A stretch of DNA of 47,743 nt, taken from the NCBI GenBank assembly GCA_910585345.1, contig CAJUDS010000001.1:503858-551600 (forward strand), given 5' to 3'. The position numbers were made by a program, and so were the translations under genes. Each line of letters starts with the position of its first letter. The first letter of the stretch is position 1. The notes beneath the pieces are model-generated. The model had not been told where the DNA came from, searched no databases, and saw only the letters and a list, made by a program, of their open reading frames with translations. Source of the stretch: an uncultured Lachnospiraceae bacterium. Its GTDB lineage: Bacteria; Bacillota; Clostridia; Lachnospirales; Lachnospiraceae. Shown in pieces: positions 8,099 through 17,524 of this stretch.

Positions 8099-8479
8099 AT
8101 GGAACTCATTTTTAAAAAATATCATAAATCCGAACGGCATTCGGAAAAAAACTATCTCATTTACGACCCAGCGCGCAACCCCGCCCAATTCACAAAAACG
8201 CTTTTCAAGGCCATTGCAAACAGAAACTTCGGCCAGAATTATGAAAATATTCTCATTGGCCCCATTATGGCAGAGCAAAAAATGACCGTCAGAGTACTGA
8301 CTCCCGACGGTATGGAAATATCCGCAAATCCCGGTACGCAGGAAATATTCAGGGCTTATCTGCATGACCAGGGATACCTTGATCCCGCTCCTTTCGAAGA
8401 CGGCTGCGCTGACAACGAAAGAGCGCACGGATACGCCCATATCCATGCGTACGGTACCGTATATTATTTTCCGGCATAA
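8099..8479 (+). CDS. Half-size DapF-like protein without the catalytic cysteine
   Basis: 126 aa, no named function. It can be aligned by eye with the N-terminal half of diaminopimelate epimerase: KKYHKSE for the KMHGLGN start, NYLIYDP for NDFIVVD, and MTVRVLTPDGMEISANPG for the MRIFNADGSEAEMCGNG block, followed by a YLHDQGY helix end. The active-site Cys of the CGN motif is replaced (SANPG) and the second half of the epimerase is absent, so epimerase activity is not expected. The in-frame ATG at 8093 directly abuts the GGGGG ribosome site, so ATG at 8099 is preferred. It is followed at once by a terminator and so forms a single-gene unit. Confidence 0.55.
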   Translation: MELIFKKYHKSERHSEKNYLIYDPARNPAQFTKTLFKAIANRNFGQNYENILIGPIMAEQKMTVRVLTPDGMEISANPGTQEIFRAYLHDQGYLDPAPFEDGCADNERAHGYAHIHAYGTVYYFPA

Positions 8480-8480
8480 C

Positions 8481-8511
8481 AAAAGGCGGCGCACAGACCG
8501 GCCCGCCTTTT
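8481..8511. terminator. Bidirectional terminator
   Basis: AAAAGGCGG (8481-8489) pairs with CCGCCTTTT (8503-8511) just after the DapF-like stop. It sits between convergent genes, with A-rich and T-rich flanks. Confidence 0.8.
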
Positions 8512-8524
8512 ATGTCTTTCGTTT

Positions 8525-9391
8525 TCAGATTTTATCGGCAAAAATATTTTTATATCCTTCCCCGTATATTTCAGACGCGCTTGTCACGATCATAAACGCA
8601 TGGGGATCTTCCTCCTTAACAACCGACTCGATTCCCGGCGCCTGCTGCTTCTTTGTTACACACATGATAACTTTTTTGTTCTGGCTGCTATAGCCGCCTT
8701 TTCCTTCCAGATAAGTCACCCCTACGTCAATTTCTGCCAGAATCCTGTCTGTGATCTCTTCCGGTCTGTCGCTGATAATATAAATCAATTTGGCTTCATC
8801 CGTTCCATATAGCACCACATCCATGACGCCCGACATGATAAACACTGCCAGCAGCGCATATAATACCAGATCGACATTGCCAAATACAAAGATTGAGCAG
8901 GAAGCGATCAACACATCTGTGATCAGAAAAAGGGAACCCGTGCGCATATGCGGATACTTCAGACGCAGTACTTTAATGATAATATCCATGCCTCCTGTTG
9001 TGGCTCCCGCTCTGAAGATAACGCCCAGTGCGGCTGCTGCCAATGTGCCTCCCGCTATAGCGGCCAAAATCGGTTCTCTTGTCAAAGCGCCCACCGGCGC
9101 AAGCACATCGGTAGCTACGGATATGGCAAATATGGCATAAAAGGTAGAAACGATAAATTTCCATCCAAATTTCCACACCCCCAGACAAATCAGCGGTACA
9201 TTCAGGATCATAATCCATGAGCCTGTATTCAGGCCTGTCAACCTGTTCAGTAAAATGGCAATTCCCGTCACACCGCCCGGCGCCAGATTATTCGGGTCAA
9301 GAAACAGGCTGATTCCCGCCGCATAGACAACCGCCGCCAGTGTGATCATGGCGTAACTGCGAATTTTCTTTATGACGCGTTTTCCCTCCAT
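8525..9391 (-). CDS. YitT family integral membrane protein
   Basis: 288 aa from the preferred start. About five to six membrane segments fill the first 200 residues (SYAMITLAAVVYAAGISLF, then the conserved LAPGGVTGIAILLNR and GATTGGMDIIIK blocks). A C-terminal soluble DUF2179 domain follows (GVTYLEGKGGYSSQNKKVIM). Function is unknown for the family. The frame is open further upstream, but ATG at 9391 has GGAGG five bases before it (GGAGGAAGTCATG) and gives the family's usual N-terminus. It lies 164 bp downstream of ilvA on the same strand. Confidence 0.9.
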   Translation of the reverse strand: MEGKRVIKKIRSYAMITLAAVVYAAGISLFLDPNNLAPGGVTGIAILLNRLTGLNTGSWIMILNVPLICLGVWKFGWKFIVSTFYAIFAISVATDVLAPVGALTREPILAAIAGGTLAAAALGVIFRAGATTGGMDIIIKVLRLKYPHMRTGSLFLITDVLIASCSIFVFGNVDLVLYALLAVFIMSGVMDVVLYGTDEAKLIYIISDRPEEITDRILAEIDVGVTYLEGKGGYSSQNKKVIMCVTKKQQAPGIESVVKEEDPHAFMIVTSASEIYGEGYKNIFADKI

Positions 9392-9555
9392 GACTTCCTC
9401 CACAATCTCCGTCTTTTTATTTCTATTTTCTCCGGTACAGGGGTATCTATATACATCTGCGTTCTTTTTCTCGTGCAGGCCCGCTTCTTCTCTTCCTTGG
9501 CAGAAGGCAGACATCCTGCCGCAGATAAAGAGGCATGTCCTGCGGGGAAGCGGGA

Positions 9556-10779
9556 TTAAATGCTTGTCGCGACCACTTTGGGCTGATAACCTTCGCGCTC
9601 CAACGCTGCAATAATCTGTTCCTTATGCTCCGTTCCAAACGCTTCCATCGTAATGCGCAGTTCCACGGCAGCGCTCCGGTTCGTGGAAACAAACTGGTTA
9701 TGTTCCAGTTTGATCACATTGCCGCTTTCCCTTGCAATAACCGACGCCACTTCGCAGAGTTCTCCCGGCTTATCCGGCAGGAGCACAGATACGGTAAAGA
9801 TTCTGTCACGGAAAATTAAGCCCTGTTGTACAACGGAGGACATGGTAATAATATCCATATTGCCTCCGCTCAAAATAGAAACAACCTTTTTGTTTTCCGG
9901 TTTCAACTGTTTGAGCGCCGCTACGGTAAGCAGACCCGAATTTTCCACAACAATCTTATGGTTTTCCACCATGTCCAAAAAGGAAACTACCAGTTCCTTA
10001 TCTTCCACCGTCAGAATATCGTCCAGATTTTCCTGGATATAAGGAAAGATATTGGCGCCGGGCGTTTTTACGGCAGTGCCGTCCGCAATTGTGTTCACAC
10101 CGGGCAGTGTAGTCACCTTGCCGTTGCGCACAGATACCTGCATACAATTTGCACCCGCAGGTTCAACGCCGATCACCTTAATTTTCGGATTCAGCAGCTT
10201 GGCAAGCGTCGATACGCCCGTGGCCAGCCCGCCCCCGCCGATCGGAACCAGAATCGTATCCACCAGCGGCAGTTCCTTAAATATTTCCATGGCAATCGTC
10301 CCCTGTCCGGTAGCCACGGCCTCATCGTCAAACGGATGGATAAACGTATAGCCATACTGCTCGGCCAGTTCATAGGCATGTGCGCAGGCCTCGTCATACA
10401 CATCCCCATGCAATACCACATCCGCGCCATAGCTCTTTGTTCTCGTCACTTTCATCAGCGGCGTAGTGGTAGGCATCACAATTGTCGCCTTCACGCCATA
10501 GCACTTTGCGGCATAAGCCACCCCCTGCGCATGATTCCCCGCGGACGCCGTAATCAGCCCTTTCTGCCTCTCCTCGTCACTAAGCGTGCTCATCTTATAA
10601 TAGGCGCCCCTCACTTTATAGGCTCCTGTAAACTGCATATTCTCCGGTTTCAGATACACCTTATTACCGGTCAATCCGCTGAGATAATCGCTGTATACCA
10701 GCTTTGTCTCCAAAGTTACCTTTTTCACTACTTCGGCGGCTTCCTCAAACGCCTCCAGCGTCAGCATCTTTTTACTCAT
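9556..10779 (-). CDS. ilvA: Threonine ammonia-lyase with C-terminal ACT domain
   Basis: Converts threonine to 2-oxobutanoate and ammonia, the entry step to isoleucine. 407 aa: a fold-type II PLP domain followed by an ACT domain from about residue 328 (VSVLLPDKPGELCEV). The PLP lysine is Lys55 in TGAYKVRGA; SAGNHAQG and the PIGGGGLATG phosphate loop are present. The size and single ACT domain match the short (TdcB/catabolic-like or YgeX-type) class rather than the long E. coli IlvA. Its ATG lies inside the end of ftsY (8-bp overlap), with AAGGAGAAGGACAG as ribosome site, so translation is probably coupled. Confidence 0.95.
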   Translation of the reverse strand: MSKKMLTLEAFEEAAEVVKKVTLETKLVYSDYLSGLTGNKVYLKPENMQFTGAYKVRGAYYKMSTLSDEERQKGLITASAGNHAQGVAYAAKCYGVKATIVMPTTTPLMKVTRTKSYGADVVLHGDVYDEACAHAYELAEQYGYTFIHPFDDEAVATGQGTIAMEIFKELPLVDTILVPIGGGGLATGVSTLAKLLNPKIKVIGVEPAGANCMQVSVRNGKVTTLPGVNTIADGTAVKTPGANIFPYIQENLDDILTVEDKELVVSFLDMVENHKIVVENSGLLTVAALKQLKPENKKVVSILSGGNMDIITMSSVVQQGLIFRDRIFTVSVLLPDKPGELCEVASVIARESGNVIKLEHNQFVSTNRSAAVELRITMEAFGTEHKEQIIAALEREGYQPKVVATSI

Positions 10780-11719
10780 TCTGTCCTTCTCCTTTTAGAT
10801 CAAACAACGCATTGACAAACTCATCCGAATCAAATTTCTGCAAATCATCAATCGTCTCACCCACACCGATATATTTCACCGGTACATGAAGCTCCGACTG
10901 TATCGCGACCGCGATCCCCCCTTTCGCCGTACCATCCATCTTCGTCAGAATGATACCGGTCAGATCCGTAACCGCCCCAAATTCTCTCGCCTGCTGCAGC
11001 GCATTTTGTCCGGTAGTGCCGTCTAAGACCACAAGATTCTCCCGGTGTGCCTGGGGAAACTCTTTCTCTATGATCCGGTTGATCTTTTTCAATTCTTCCA
11101 TTAAATTCTTTTTGTTATGCAGTCTGCCCGCTGTGTCGCACAACAGCACGTCCGCGCCTCTCGCCTTTGCCGCGTTCACCGCATCAAAAATCACCGAAGC
11201 CGGATCAGCGCCTTCGCTGCCGCTGATGATTTCCACCCCGGCCCGGCCCGCCCATTCCGTTAACTGCTCTCCGGCCGCCGCCCGGAAGGTATCTGCCGCC
11301 GCCAGGATCACTCTCCTTCCCTGTGCTTTCAGCTTCCCTGCCAGCTTTCCCACCGATGTCGTTTTTCCCACGCCATTGACACCGATTACAAGAATCACCG
11401 ACTGCTGCTTTTCAAAATCGTAAGCCGTTTCCCCCACCTGCATCTGTTCCCGGATACTATCAATCAAAAGCCGCTTACAGGCGGACGGCTCCTTGATGTG
11501 ATTTTCCCTCACCTGCTGCCGCAGCCGCTCCAATATGGCATTCGTAGCGTTTACTCCGATATCTCCCATGATCAGAATCTCTTCCAGCTCCTCATAAAAG
11601 TCTTCATCTATCATGGAGTAACCGTTAAACAAATCGTCAATCCCATTGACAATGGTTTCTCTTGTCTTACTCAGTCCTTCCTTCAGACGGCTGAAAAATC
11701 CCTTTTTTTCTCCGCTCAT
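10772..11719 (-). CDS. ftsY: Signal recognition particle receptor FtsY
   Basis: SRP receptor GTPase that docks ribosome-SRP complexes at the membrane. 315 aa, with the short N-terminal region normal in Firmicutes. The N-domain helices span about 1-100. The G-domain has GVNGVGKTTSVGKLA (G1, about 113-127), DTFRAAAGEQL, DTAGRLHNKKNL and the LTKMDGTAKGG guanine-specificity motif. It lies 51 bp after smc on the same strand and overlaps ilvA. The smc-ftsY pair is a classic Firmicutes arrangement. Confidence 0.98.
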   Translation of the reverse strand: MSGEKKGFFSRLKEGLSKTRETIVNGIDDLFNGYSMIDEDFYEELEEILIMGDIGVNATNAILERLRQQVRENHIKEPSACKRLLIDSIREQMQVGETAYDFEKQQSVILVIGVNGVGKTTSVGKLAGKLKAQGRRVILAAADTFRAAAGEQLTEWAGRAGVEIISGSEGADPASVIFDAVNAAKARGADVLLCDTAGRLHNKKNLMEELKKINRIIEKEFPQAHRENLVVLDGTTGQNALQQAREFGAVTDLTGIILTKMDGTAKGGIAVAIQSELHVPVKYIGVGETIDDLQKFDSDEFVNALFDLKGEGQNE

Positions 11720-11770
11720 ATTTTGTATCCGGCTCCCTTCTTTCTATCTGCATGACACGACGCGCTCTCA

Positions 11771-14700
11771 CTACGCACCGTTTTTCTCCATCGCATCCAG
11801 CTCATTTTCAATCAGATTCACGCTGACCAGAGTGGAGATCCCTTTCTCCTGCATCGTAATGCCATATAACCTGTCAGCTTTTTCCATCGTGCCGCGTCTG
11901 TGCGTAATCACGATAAACTGCGTATTTCTGGTCAGTTTATGTAAATATTTTGCAAAGCGGCCTACGTTGCTTTCATCCAGAGCGGCCTCAATCTCATCCA
12001 GCAGGCAGAATGGAGAAGGTTTCAGATTCTGTATGGCAAACAACAGGGCAATCGCCGTCAGCGCCTTTTCTCCGCCGGAAAGCTGCATCATATTCTGCAG
12101 CTTCTTTCCCGGCGGCTGCGCGATGATCCGGATACCCGCCTCCAAAATATCTTCGTCTTCCTGCAGTTCCAGCGTACCCTTGCCGCCGCCGAACAGCTCC
12201 TTAAACACTTTGTCAAATTCTCTGCCGATCAAGCTGAATTTCTCCTGGAAAGTCCTGCGCATGGCAGTATCCAGCTCATCTATAATGCCAAGCAGCGTCT
12301 GCTCCGCTTCCGCCAGATCGTCATGCTGTGTTTTCAGAAACCCATACCGTTCCATCAGATTCCTGTAATCTTCAATCGCATTGACATTCACATCGCCCAG
12401 TCTTCTGATCTGCTCTTTCAGAGAAGAGATCTCCTTTTTCATAACCTGCAGATCATTGAGTTCCTCATTGCGCAGGGATGCGGCGTCCGTCAGCGTAATT
12501 TCATATTCATCCCACATATAATTGATCTGGGTTTCCATTGCGCTTTCCAGCTTTTCTTTTTGGGCGCCCAGACGGTACACCTCTTTGTCCAGCCCGTTTT
12601 TCTTTTCCGCCAGCTCTTCCCGCACAGCAAAGAAATTTTTCTGCCTGTCCGCCAACTTCTCTTTTCTGTTCATATCGGCTCTCATCTTTTCCTCTGTGTC
12701 GCCCTGCAGCGTATGGGAGCTTTCTATCGTCTGTTCAATTTCACTGATATCGCCGCGCTTTTGCCGGATCTCTTCTCTGCTTTTCTCCAACTCTTCGACA
12801 ATCTCTTCCAGCTCGCCGGAAAGACGCCTTATCTCTCCTTCAATACGTTCCAGATTCTGTCCGCTGAATTCCTGCTGCTGACGGAATTTTTCCGCTTCTA
12901 CATCCCATTCCGACACTTTCGCTGTCTGTGCGGACTCTTCGCTGCGTTTTCCTTCCAATACCGCCTGAAACTCCCTGATCTGCGCTTCCGTATCCTTTTC
13001 CAGCCGCTGCGAGCTTTCCAGCTCCTGCATCGTCTTTTCCTTATCTTCGCCGATCTCTCTGATCTGCCGTTCTATCTCTTCTTTTTCCTCCTGCAGAGAA
13101 CCAAAGCCTTCCTCCGTCTCATTCCATCTTTCCTCCGCCGCCGTTACATTCAGACGCGCCGTATTCTGCTCGATAAATTTATTCTGCAATATCTGGCGGG
13201 TGCTTTCCAGTTCCTGCCGGAGTCTGTTACGCTCTTCTTTGATCGCTTCGATCCCGGTCTGGATCTGATTGATTTCATCCTCGTACCGTTTGACCTTTTC
13301 CCGCAGTTCGCCGATTTCTCTCCGCCTTCCCAGCAAATTGGAATTGTTCTTAAAAGCGCCGCCGCTGATCGCGCCGCCGGGCACCAGCTGTTCTCCTTCT
13401 ATGGTGACCATACGGATACTATAATGATATTTTCTGGCAATTTTTACCGCATGATCGATCGTATCCACTACCATAATGCGGCCCAGCAGAGATTTTGCCA
13501 CGCTTTCGTATTTACGGTCCACCTGTACGAGAGAATCCGCCAGACCGATCACTCCTATTTCAGAAAGCGCTTCTTTCGTCCTGAACTCCTGCGGATTTTT
13601 CATACTCGTCAGCGGAAGAAATGTAGCGCGGCCGCTTTTTGTCTTTTTTAAGTAAGAAATCATGCGTTTGGCGGTCTCTTCATCCTCTGCGACAATATTC
13701 TGGATATTACCGCCCAATGCCGTCTCCACAGCAGTCTCATACTTTTTCTCTACTTTAATAATATCCGCAACAACACCTACAATTCCCTTTTCCGTTTCCT
13801 TTTGCTCCATCACCCGTTTGACGCTGCCGCCATACCCTTCATACCGCTCCGTCAGATTATGCAATGCGTCCAGTTTCGATCTCTCCTGATGATACAACGC
13901 CTGCACTTCCCGAAGCCTGCGGTCCTGATCTGTCAGTTCCGGTTTAATCTGTCCGATCCGTTCTTCCTGGGCAGCCTGTTTTTCATGCAGTTTTTCAATA
14001 TCCTCCACAGTTTTTGCAAAAACCGCCTTCAACTCCCGGATCGTCTCTTTCTGCTCCGCCTCATCCGAACGGGCACGCAGCAATTTTGCATTCAGCTCTG
14101 TTTTGCGAATCTCTACCTGCTCCAGCATCGTATCAAAACGCCCCATTCGGGAACGAATCGCCGCTCTTTCATTCAAAGCGCCGATAATTGTATTCTTACC
14201 GGCCTCTATTTTCGTATTATATTCCGCAATGGTATCCTGCAGCCCTGTCAGAAATTCTCTGGCCCGGGCCCTTTCCTGCTCTACCTGCTCCGCCTTTTCA
14301 TCAATCTGCCGCTTTTCTTCTAAAATGACATCCTTGTCACTTTCTTTGGCGCTAATTTCCGCCTGCACCGTCTCCTTCCGGCTGGCCAGATGCTTCTCAT
14401 TCCCCTCGGCGGAATGAATCTGCTCCCGCAGTACATTGATCTCTCCTTCCAGTTTTCCTCTGCGCACACTCGTATCTGTCAGCGTTTGACGGCTGCCCTC
14501 GATTTCTTCCTCTAATCTCTCAAGCTCCTTCTGAACCTGCCCATACTCCTCTTTTATCTTCTCATACTGCTCTGTCGTCTCCTGCAGATCACCGTCCGCT
14601 ATCCGGTATTTCTCTTTTGCCGCATCTAACTGCTCCCGGATATGCTTATTCTCTACAAGAAACATATTGACATCCAGCGTCTTCAGCTCTTCCTTTTTCT

Positions 14701-15349
14701 TCAGATAGATCCGGGCCTTTTCCGCCTGTCTTTCCAGAGGATCAATCTGCTTTTCCAATTCCGTCAGGATGTCATTGACACGCACCAGATTCTGCTTTTC
14801 ATCTTCCAGTTTCTTCTGCGCCGTACTCTTTCTGCGCTTAAATTTCACAATACCGGCAGCTTCATCAAAAAGTTCCCGCCGCTCCTCCGGCTTGCCGCTT
14901 AAGATTTTATCAATTTGTCCCTGCCCGATGATTGAGTAACCCTCTTTTCCAATACCCGTATCATAAAACAATTCGTTTACATCCTTCAGGCGGCAGAGAA
15001 CGCCGTTAATCGAATACTCGCTCTCTCCGGAACGATAGATCCTTCTGGCGACCGTTACTTCATCATAATCAATCGCCAGCTGGTGGTCCGCATTGTCCAG
15101 TGTAATGGCCACATAGGCATAGCTCAGCGGCTTTCTCGCCTCCGTTCCGGAAAAAATCACGTCCTGCATAGAAGCCCCCCGGAGCTGTTTAATCCGCTGT
15201 TCCCCGAGCACCCAGCGCACTGCGTCCGCTACATTGCTCTTACCGCTCCCGTTCGGACCGACAATCCCCGTAATTCCATTATGAAACTGAAACGTAATTT
15301 TGTTGGCAAAAGATTTAAATCCCTGTACCTCAATGCTCTTTAAATACAT
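11771..15349 (-). CDS. smc: Chromosome segregation ATPase SMC
   Basis: Condensin subunit that loops and compacts DNA together with ScpA/ScpB. 1192 aa, full length. The Walker A motif is GPNGSGKSN (31-39). Long coiled coils flank a hinge at about 510-680 (GYGGSVKRVMEQ, GGAISGGAF). The ABC signature LSGGEKALTAIALLFA starts at 1090, and Walker B CLLDEIEAALDE is near 1115. The start is ATG at 15349, four bases after the rnc stop. It is an internal gene of the plsX-acpP-rnc-smc-ftsY-ilvA operon. Confidence 0.98.
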   Translation of the reverse strand: MYLKSIEVQGFKSFANKITFQFHNGITGIVGPNGSGKSNVADAVRWVLGEQRIKQLRGASMQDVIFSGTEARKPLSYAYVAITLDNADHQLAIDYDEVTVARRIYRSGESEYSINGVLCRLKDVNELFYDTGIGKEGYSIIGQGQIDKILSGKPEERRELFDEAAGIVKFKRRKSTAQKKLEDEKQNLVRVNDILTELEKQIDPLERQAEKARIYLKKKEELKTLDVNMFLVENKHIREQLDAAKEKYRIADGDLQETTEQYEKIKEEYGQVQKELERLEEEIEGSRQTLTDTSVRRGKLEGEINVLREQIHSAEGNEKHLASRKETVQAEISAKESDKDVILEEKRQIDEKAEQVEQERARAREFLTGLQDTIAEYNTKIEAGKNTIIGALNERAAIRSRMGRFDTMLEQVEIRKTELNAKLLRARSDEAEQKETIRELKAVFAKTVEDIEKLHEKQAAQEERIGQIKPELTDQDRRLREVQALYHQERSKLDALHNLTERYEGYGGSVKRVMEQKETEKGIVGVVADIIKVEKKYETAVETALGGNIQNIVAEDEETAKRMISYLKKTKSGRATFLPLTSMKNPQEFRTKEALSEIGVIGLADSLVQVDRKYESVAKSLLGRIMVVDTIDHAVKIARKYHYSIRMVTIEGEQLVPGGAISGGAFKNNSNLLGRRREIGELREKVKRYEDEINQIQTGIEAIKEERNRLRQELESTRQILQNKFIEQNTARLNVTAAEERWNETEEGFGSLQEEKEEIERQIREIGEDKEKTMQELESSQRLEKDTEAQIREFQAVLEGKRSEESAQTAKVSEWDVEAEKFRQQQEFSGQNLERIEGEIRRLSGELEEIVEELEKSREEIRQKRGDISEIEQTIESSHTLQGDTEEKMRADMNRKEKLADRQKNFFAVREELAEKKNGLDKEVYRLGAQKEKLESAMETQINYMWDEYEITLTDAASLRNEELNDLQVMKKEISSLKEQIRRLGDVNVNAIEDYRNLMERYGFLKTQHDDLAEAEQTLLGIIDELDTAMRRTFQEKFSLIGREFDKVFKELFGGGKGTLELQEDEDILEAGIRIIAQPPGKKLQNMMQLSGGEKALTAIALLFAIQNLKPSPFCLLDEIEAALDESNVGRFAKYLHKLTRNTQFIVITHRRGTMEKADRLYGITMQEKGISTLVSVNLIENELDAMEKNGA

Positions 15350-15352
15350 ATA

Positions 15353-16057
15353 TTACCTGCTTTGCTCTTTTCTGTAACGGGATACAAGCGCCTGATACGC
15401 AGCCTGTTGTTCCGCATGTTTTTTCGTCCGGCCGCTGCCTTCTCCCACTTTCCGGTCGTCTATCATAGCCTCTACACGGAACAACTTGTCATGCTCCGGC
15501 CCGGATTCTTCCACAAGGACGTAATGAAGTCTGCCCTCTCCATCCTTCTGCACACGTTCCTGCAATATCGTCTTGCTGTCATAAAAAAGCTGCTTGTCTT
15601 CCAGATCGGACAATACAAATCTGTCAATAAACGCTCTTGCACAGTCCAGTCCGCCATCCAGATAAATGGCGCCGATCACCGCCTCCATCACATCGGAAGT
15701 AATCGAATCGCGTTTTCTGCCGCCGGTGGACTCTTCCCCTTTTCCAAGAAAAATAAACTGCCCCAATTCGATATCTCTGGCGCAATACGCCAATGCGGGC
15801 TCACACACCATGGAAGAACGAAGCTTTGTCAGTTCGCCTTCAGACAGACGTGCGTTCATCCTGTATAGATAATCACTGGAAACAAGCTCCAGCACTGCGT
15901 CGCCTAAAAACTCAATTCGTTCATAGTCCTCCCATTTATTTATTTTCTGCTCATTGGCAAACGAACTATGCGTCAGAGCCTGCTTCAGCAGTTTTTTATT
16001 ACGGAACACATATCCGATGCGCTCTTCCAGTTCTTCCATCGCCTTACTATTGTTCAT
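15353..16057 (-). CDS. rnc: Ribonuclease III
   Basis: Double-strand RNA endonuclease for rRNA and mRNA processing. 234 aa. The catalytic signature ERIEFLGDAVLELVSS is at about 46-61, and the second acidic patch is in DVMEAVIGAIYLDGG. The C-terminal dsRNA-binding domain runs from about 160 (TILQERVQKDG to GRTKKHAEQQAAYQAL). Gap to acpP upstream is 19 bp and to smc downstream 3 bp, so translation is likely coupled within the operon. Confidence 0.98.
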   Translation of the reverse strand: MNNSKAMEELEERIGYVFRNKKLLKQALTHSSFANEQKINKWEDYERIEFLGDAVLELVSSDYLYRMNARLSEGELTKLRSSMVCEPALAYCARDIELGQFIFLGKGEESTGGRKRDSITSDVMEAVIGAIYLDGGLDCARAFIDRFVLSDLEDKQLFYDSKTILQERVQKDGEGRLHYVLVEESGPEHDKLFRVEAMIDDRKVGEGSGRTKKHAEQQAAYQALVSRYRKEQSR

Positions 16058-16076
16058 CGTATTTCTTCCTTATAAA

Positions 16077-16316
16077 TTAATCTTTTTCATCCACCGCGTT
16101 CTTGATCAACTGCAGCGCTTCCCCTACCGTATTGATCTGCTCTGATTCTTCCGGCGGCACTTCAATTTGGAAAACATCTTCAATCCCCATTACAATCTGA
16201 AACAAATCCAGCGAATCGGCTCCCAGATCATCCGTAAAGGTTGTCTCCTCCGTAATCTCATTAGGATCCACACTCAAAATCTCAGCGATCACTTTTTTCA
16301 ATTTATCGAATTCCAT
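16077..16316 (-). CDS. acpP: Acyl carrier protein
   Basis: Carries growing acyl chains in fatty acid synthesis on a phosphopantetheine arm. 79 aa, acidic. The attachment serine is in DDLGADSLDLFQIVMGIE (Ser about 37). The order plsX-acpP-rnc is conserved in Firmicutes and places fatty acid and phospholipid synthesis next to RNase III. The gap to plsX is 16 bp. Confidence 0.98.
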   Translation of the reverse strand: MEFDKLKKVIAEILSVDPNEITEETTFTDDLGADSLDLFQIVMGIEDVFQIEVPPEESEQINTVGEALQLIKNAVDEKD

Positions 16317-16332
16317 AGCAAAACAATCCTTC

Positions 16333-17349
16333 CTATGCTTTCTCTTCCCGTACGGTCTGTTCCTTTATCTTTTCATTAATTTTCTGCTCCTGAAACGCAA
16401 TACACTGTAAAATCGAATTTTTTATTTCCACAGCCTTCGAACTTCCATGGGTCTTTACTACCAGCCCGTTCAATCCCAAAAGCGGAGCGCCGCCATACTG
16501 TTCCAAGTCGAATTTCTTTAACGTTTTTTTCAAAGCCGGTTTCAGGAGCAATGCGCCGATTTTGCTCCGCAGGCTGGACAGCATTCCCTGCTTTACCTCG
16601 TGAAGCATCATCGAACCCACGCCCTCATACATTTTCAAAATCACGTTGCCTACAAAAGCCTCGCATACAATCACATCCGCCACACCGGAAGGGATATCCC
16701 GCGCCTCCACGCTGCCGATAAAATGAATGTCGTCACAGGCTTTCAGCATCGGAAAGGTTTCCTTGACAAGCGCGTTTCCCTTCTCTTCTTCCGCACCGAT
16801 ATTGACAATACCCACCCGGGGATCGTTCACCCCCATTACATGTTTCATATAGATGGAACCAATCCGGGCAAACTGCAGCAAATGAGACGCTCTTGCATCC
16901 ACGTTCGCCCCGCAGTCAATCAAAAGCGCCACCCCTTTCGACGTGGGAATCAGTGGCGCAAGCGGCGGCCTTTCCACACCTTTGATTCTGCCTACAAGCA
17001 CCTGTCCGCCTACAAGAACGGCGCCGCTGCTTCCCGCAGACACAAAAGCGTCGCACGCTCCCTCTTTCACGAGCTTCATACCTTTTACAATAGAGGAATC
17101 CTTTTTCGAACGAATCGCCGCCACCGGTGGTTCTGCCGTTTCTATCACCTCCGTAGCGTTCACAATCTCAATCTGTCCTTCCGGCACCGTATATTTGGCA
17201 AGCTCTACCCTGACGGCTTCTTCCCGGCCTACCAGAAATACCTTTATTTTTTTGCTTTCCTGCACTGCCTCCACCGCTCCTTTTACAATCTCGGCAGGCG
17301 CATTATCTCCACCCATGGCATCCACAGCCACTTTGATTAGTTCATTCAT
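16333..17349 (-). CDS. plsX: Phosphate acyltransferase PlsX
   Basis: Makes acyl-phosphate from acyl-ACP for phosphatidic acid synthesis by PlsY/PlsC. 338 aa. VAVDAMGGDNAP near the N-terminus and FVGNVILKMYEGVG near 220 are family signatures. The frame continues to a GTG at 17364, but that GTG overlaps the GGAGG ribosome site; ATG at 17349 with GGAGGAAAAAGAA before it is the better start. First gene of the plsX-acpP-rnc-smc-ftsY-ilvA operon, with its own promoter downstream of the rpmF terminator. Confidence 0.97.
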   Translation of the reverse strand: MNELIKVAVDAMGGDNAPAEIVKGAVEAVQESKKIKVFLVGREEAVRVELAKYTVPEGQIEIVNATEVIETAEPPVAAIRSKKDSSIVKGMKLVKEGACDAFVSAGSSGAVLVGGQVLVGRIKGVERPPLAPLIPTSKGVALLIDCGANVDARASHLLQFARIGSIYMKHVMGVNDPRVGIVNIGAEEEKGNALVKETFPMLKACDDIHFIGSVEARDIPSGVADVIVCEAFVGNVILKMYEGVGSMMLHEVKQGMLSSLRSKIGALLLKPALKKTLKKFDLEQYGGAPLLGLNGLVVKTHGSSKAVEIKNSILQCIAFQEQKINEKIKEQTVREEKA

Positions 17350-17385
17350 TTCTTTTTCCTCCACATTTGAAATACACCTTATATA

Positions 17386-17414
17386 AATATACTAAACCGA
17401 TACATAAAAAGCAA
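17386..17414 (-). promoter_or_regulatory. Candidate promoter for the plsX operon
   Basis: Minus strand TTGCTT (17409-17414), 17-bp spacer, TATATT (17386-17391), about 35 bp upstream of the plsX start. It lies just past the rpmF terminator, which suggests that plsX can be transcribed separately from yceD-rpmF. Confidence 0.5.
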
Positions 17415-17445
17415 GCTGCGAAGTCAAAAACCACACACAGGCAAA

Positions 17446-17479
17446 GAAAAAAGGACACTTCCCTCTCAGGAAATGTCCT
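17446..17479 (-). terminator. Rho-independent terminator after rpmF
   Basis: AGGACATTTCC / GGAAGTGTCCT stem (11 positions, one wobble, 6-nt loop, 17452-17479) followed on the minus strand by a run of six T. Confidence 0.85.
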
Positions 17480-17524
17480 GTTACTGACTTTGCCATGCAC
17501 ATACAAGTCCGTATCACCACCGGA

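Noticed and set aside
9392..9555. Structured leader RNA upstream of yitT
   Set aside because: Only an imperfect, bulged GCAGGACAT / ATGTC pairing was found, with no match to a known class.
9826..10815. Plus-strand frame of 329 codons
   Set aside because: Antisense to ilvA, with no recognisable domain and no ribosome site.
12323..13651. Plus-strand frame of 442 codons
   Set aside because: It is antisense to the coiled-coil part of smc, rich in Phe, Leu and Arg, with no ribosome site or motif.
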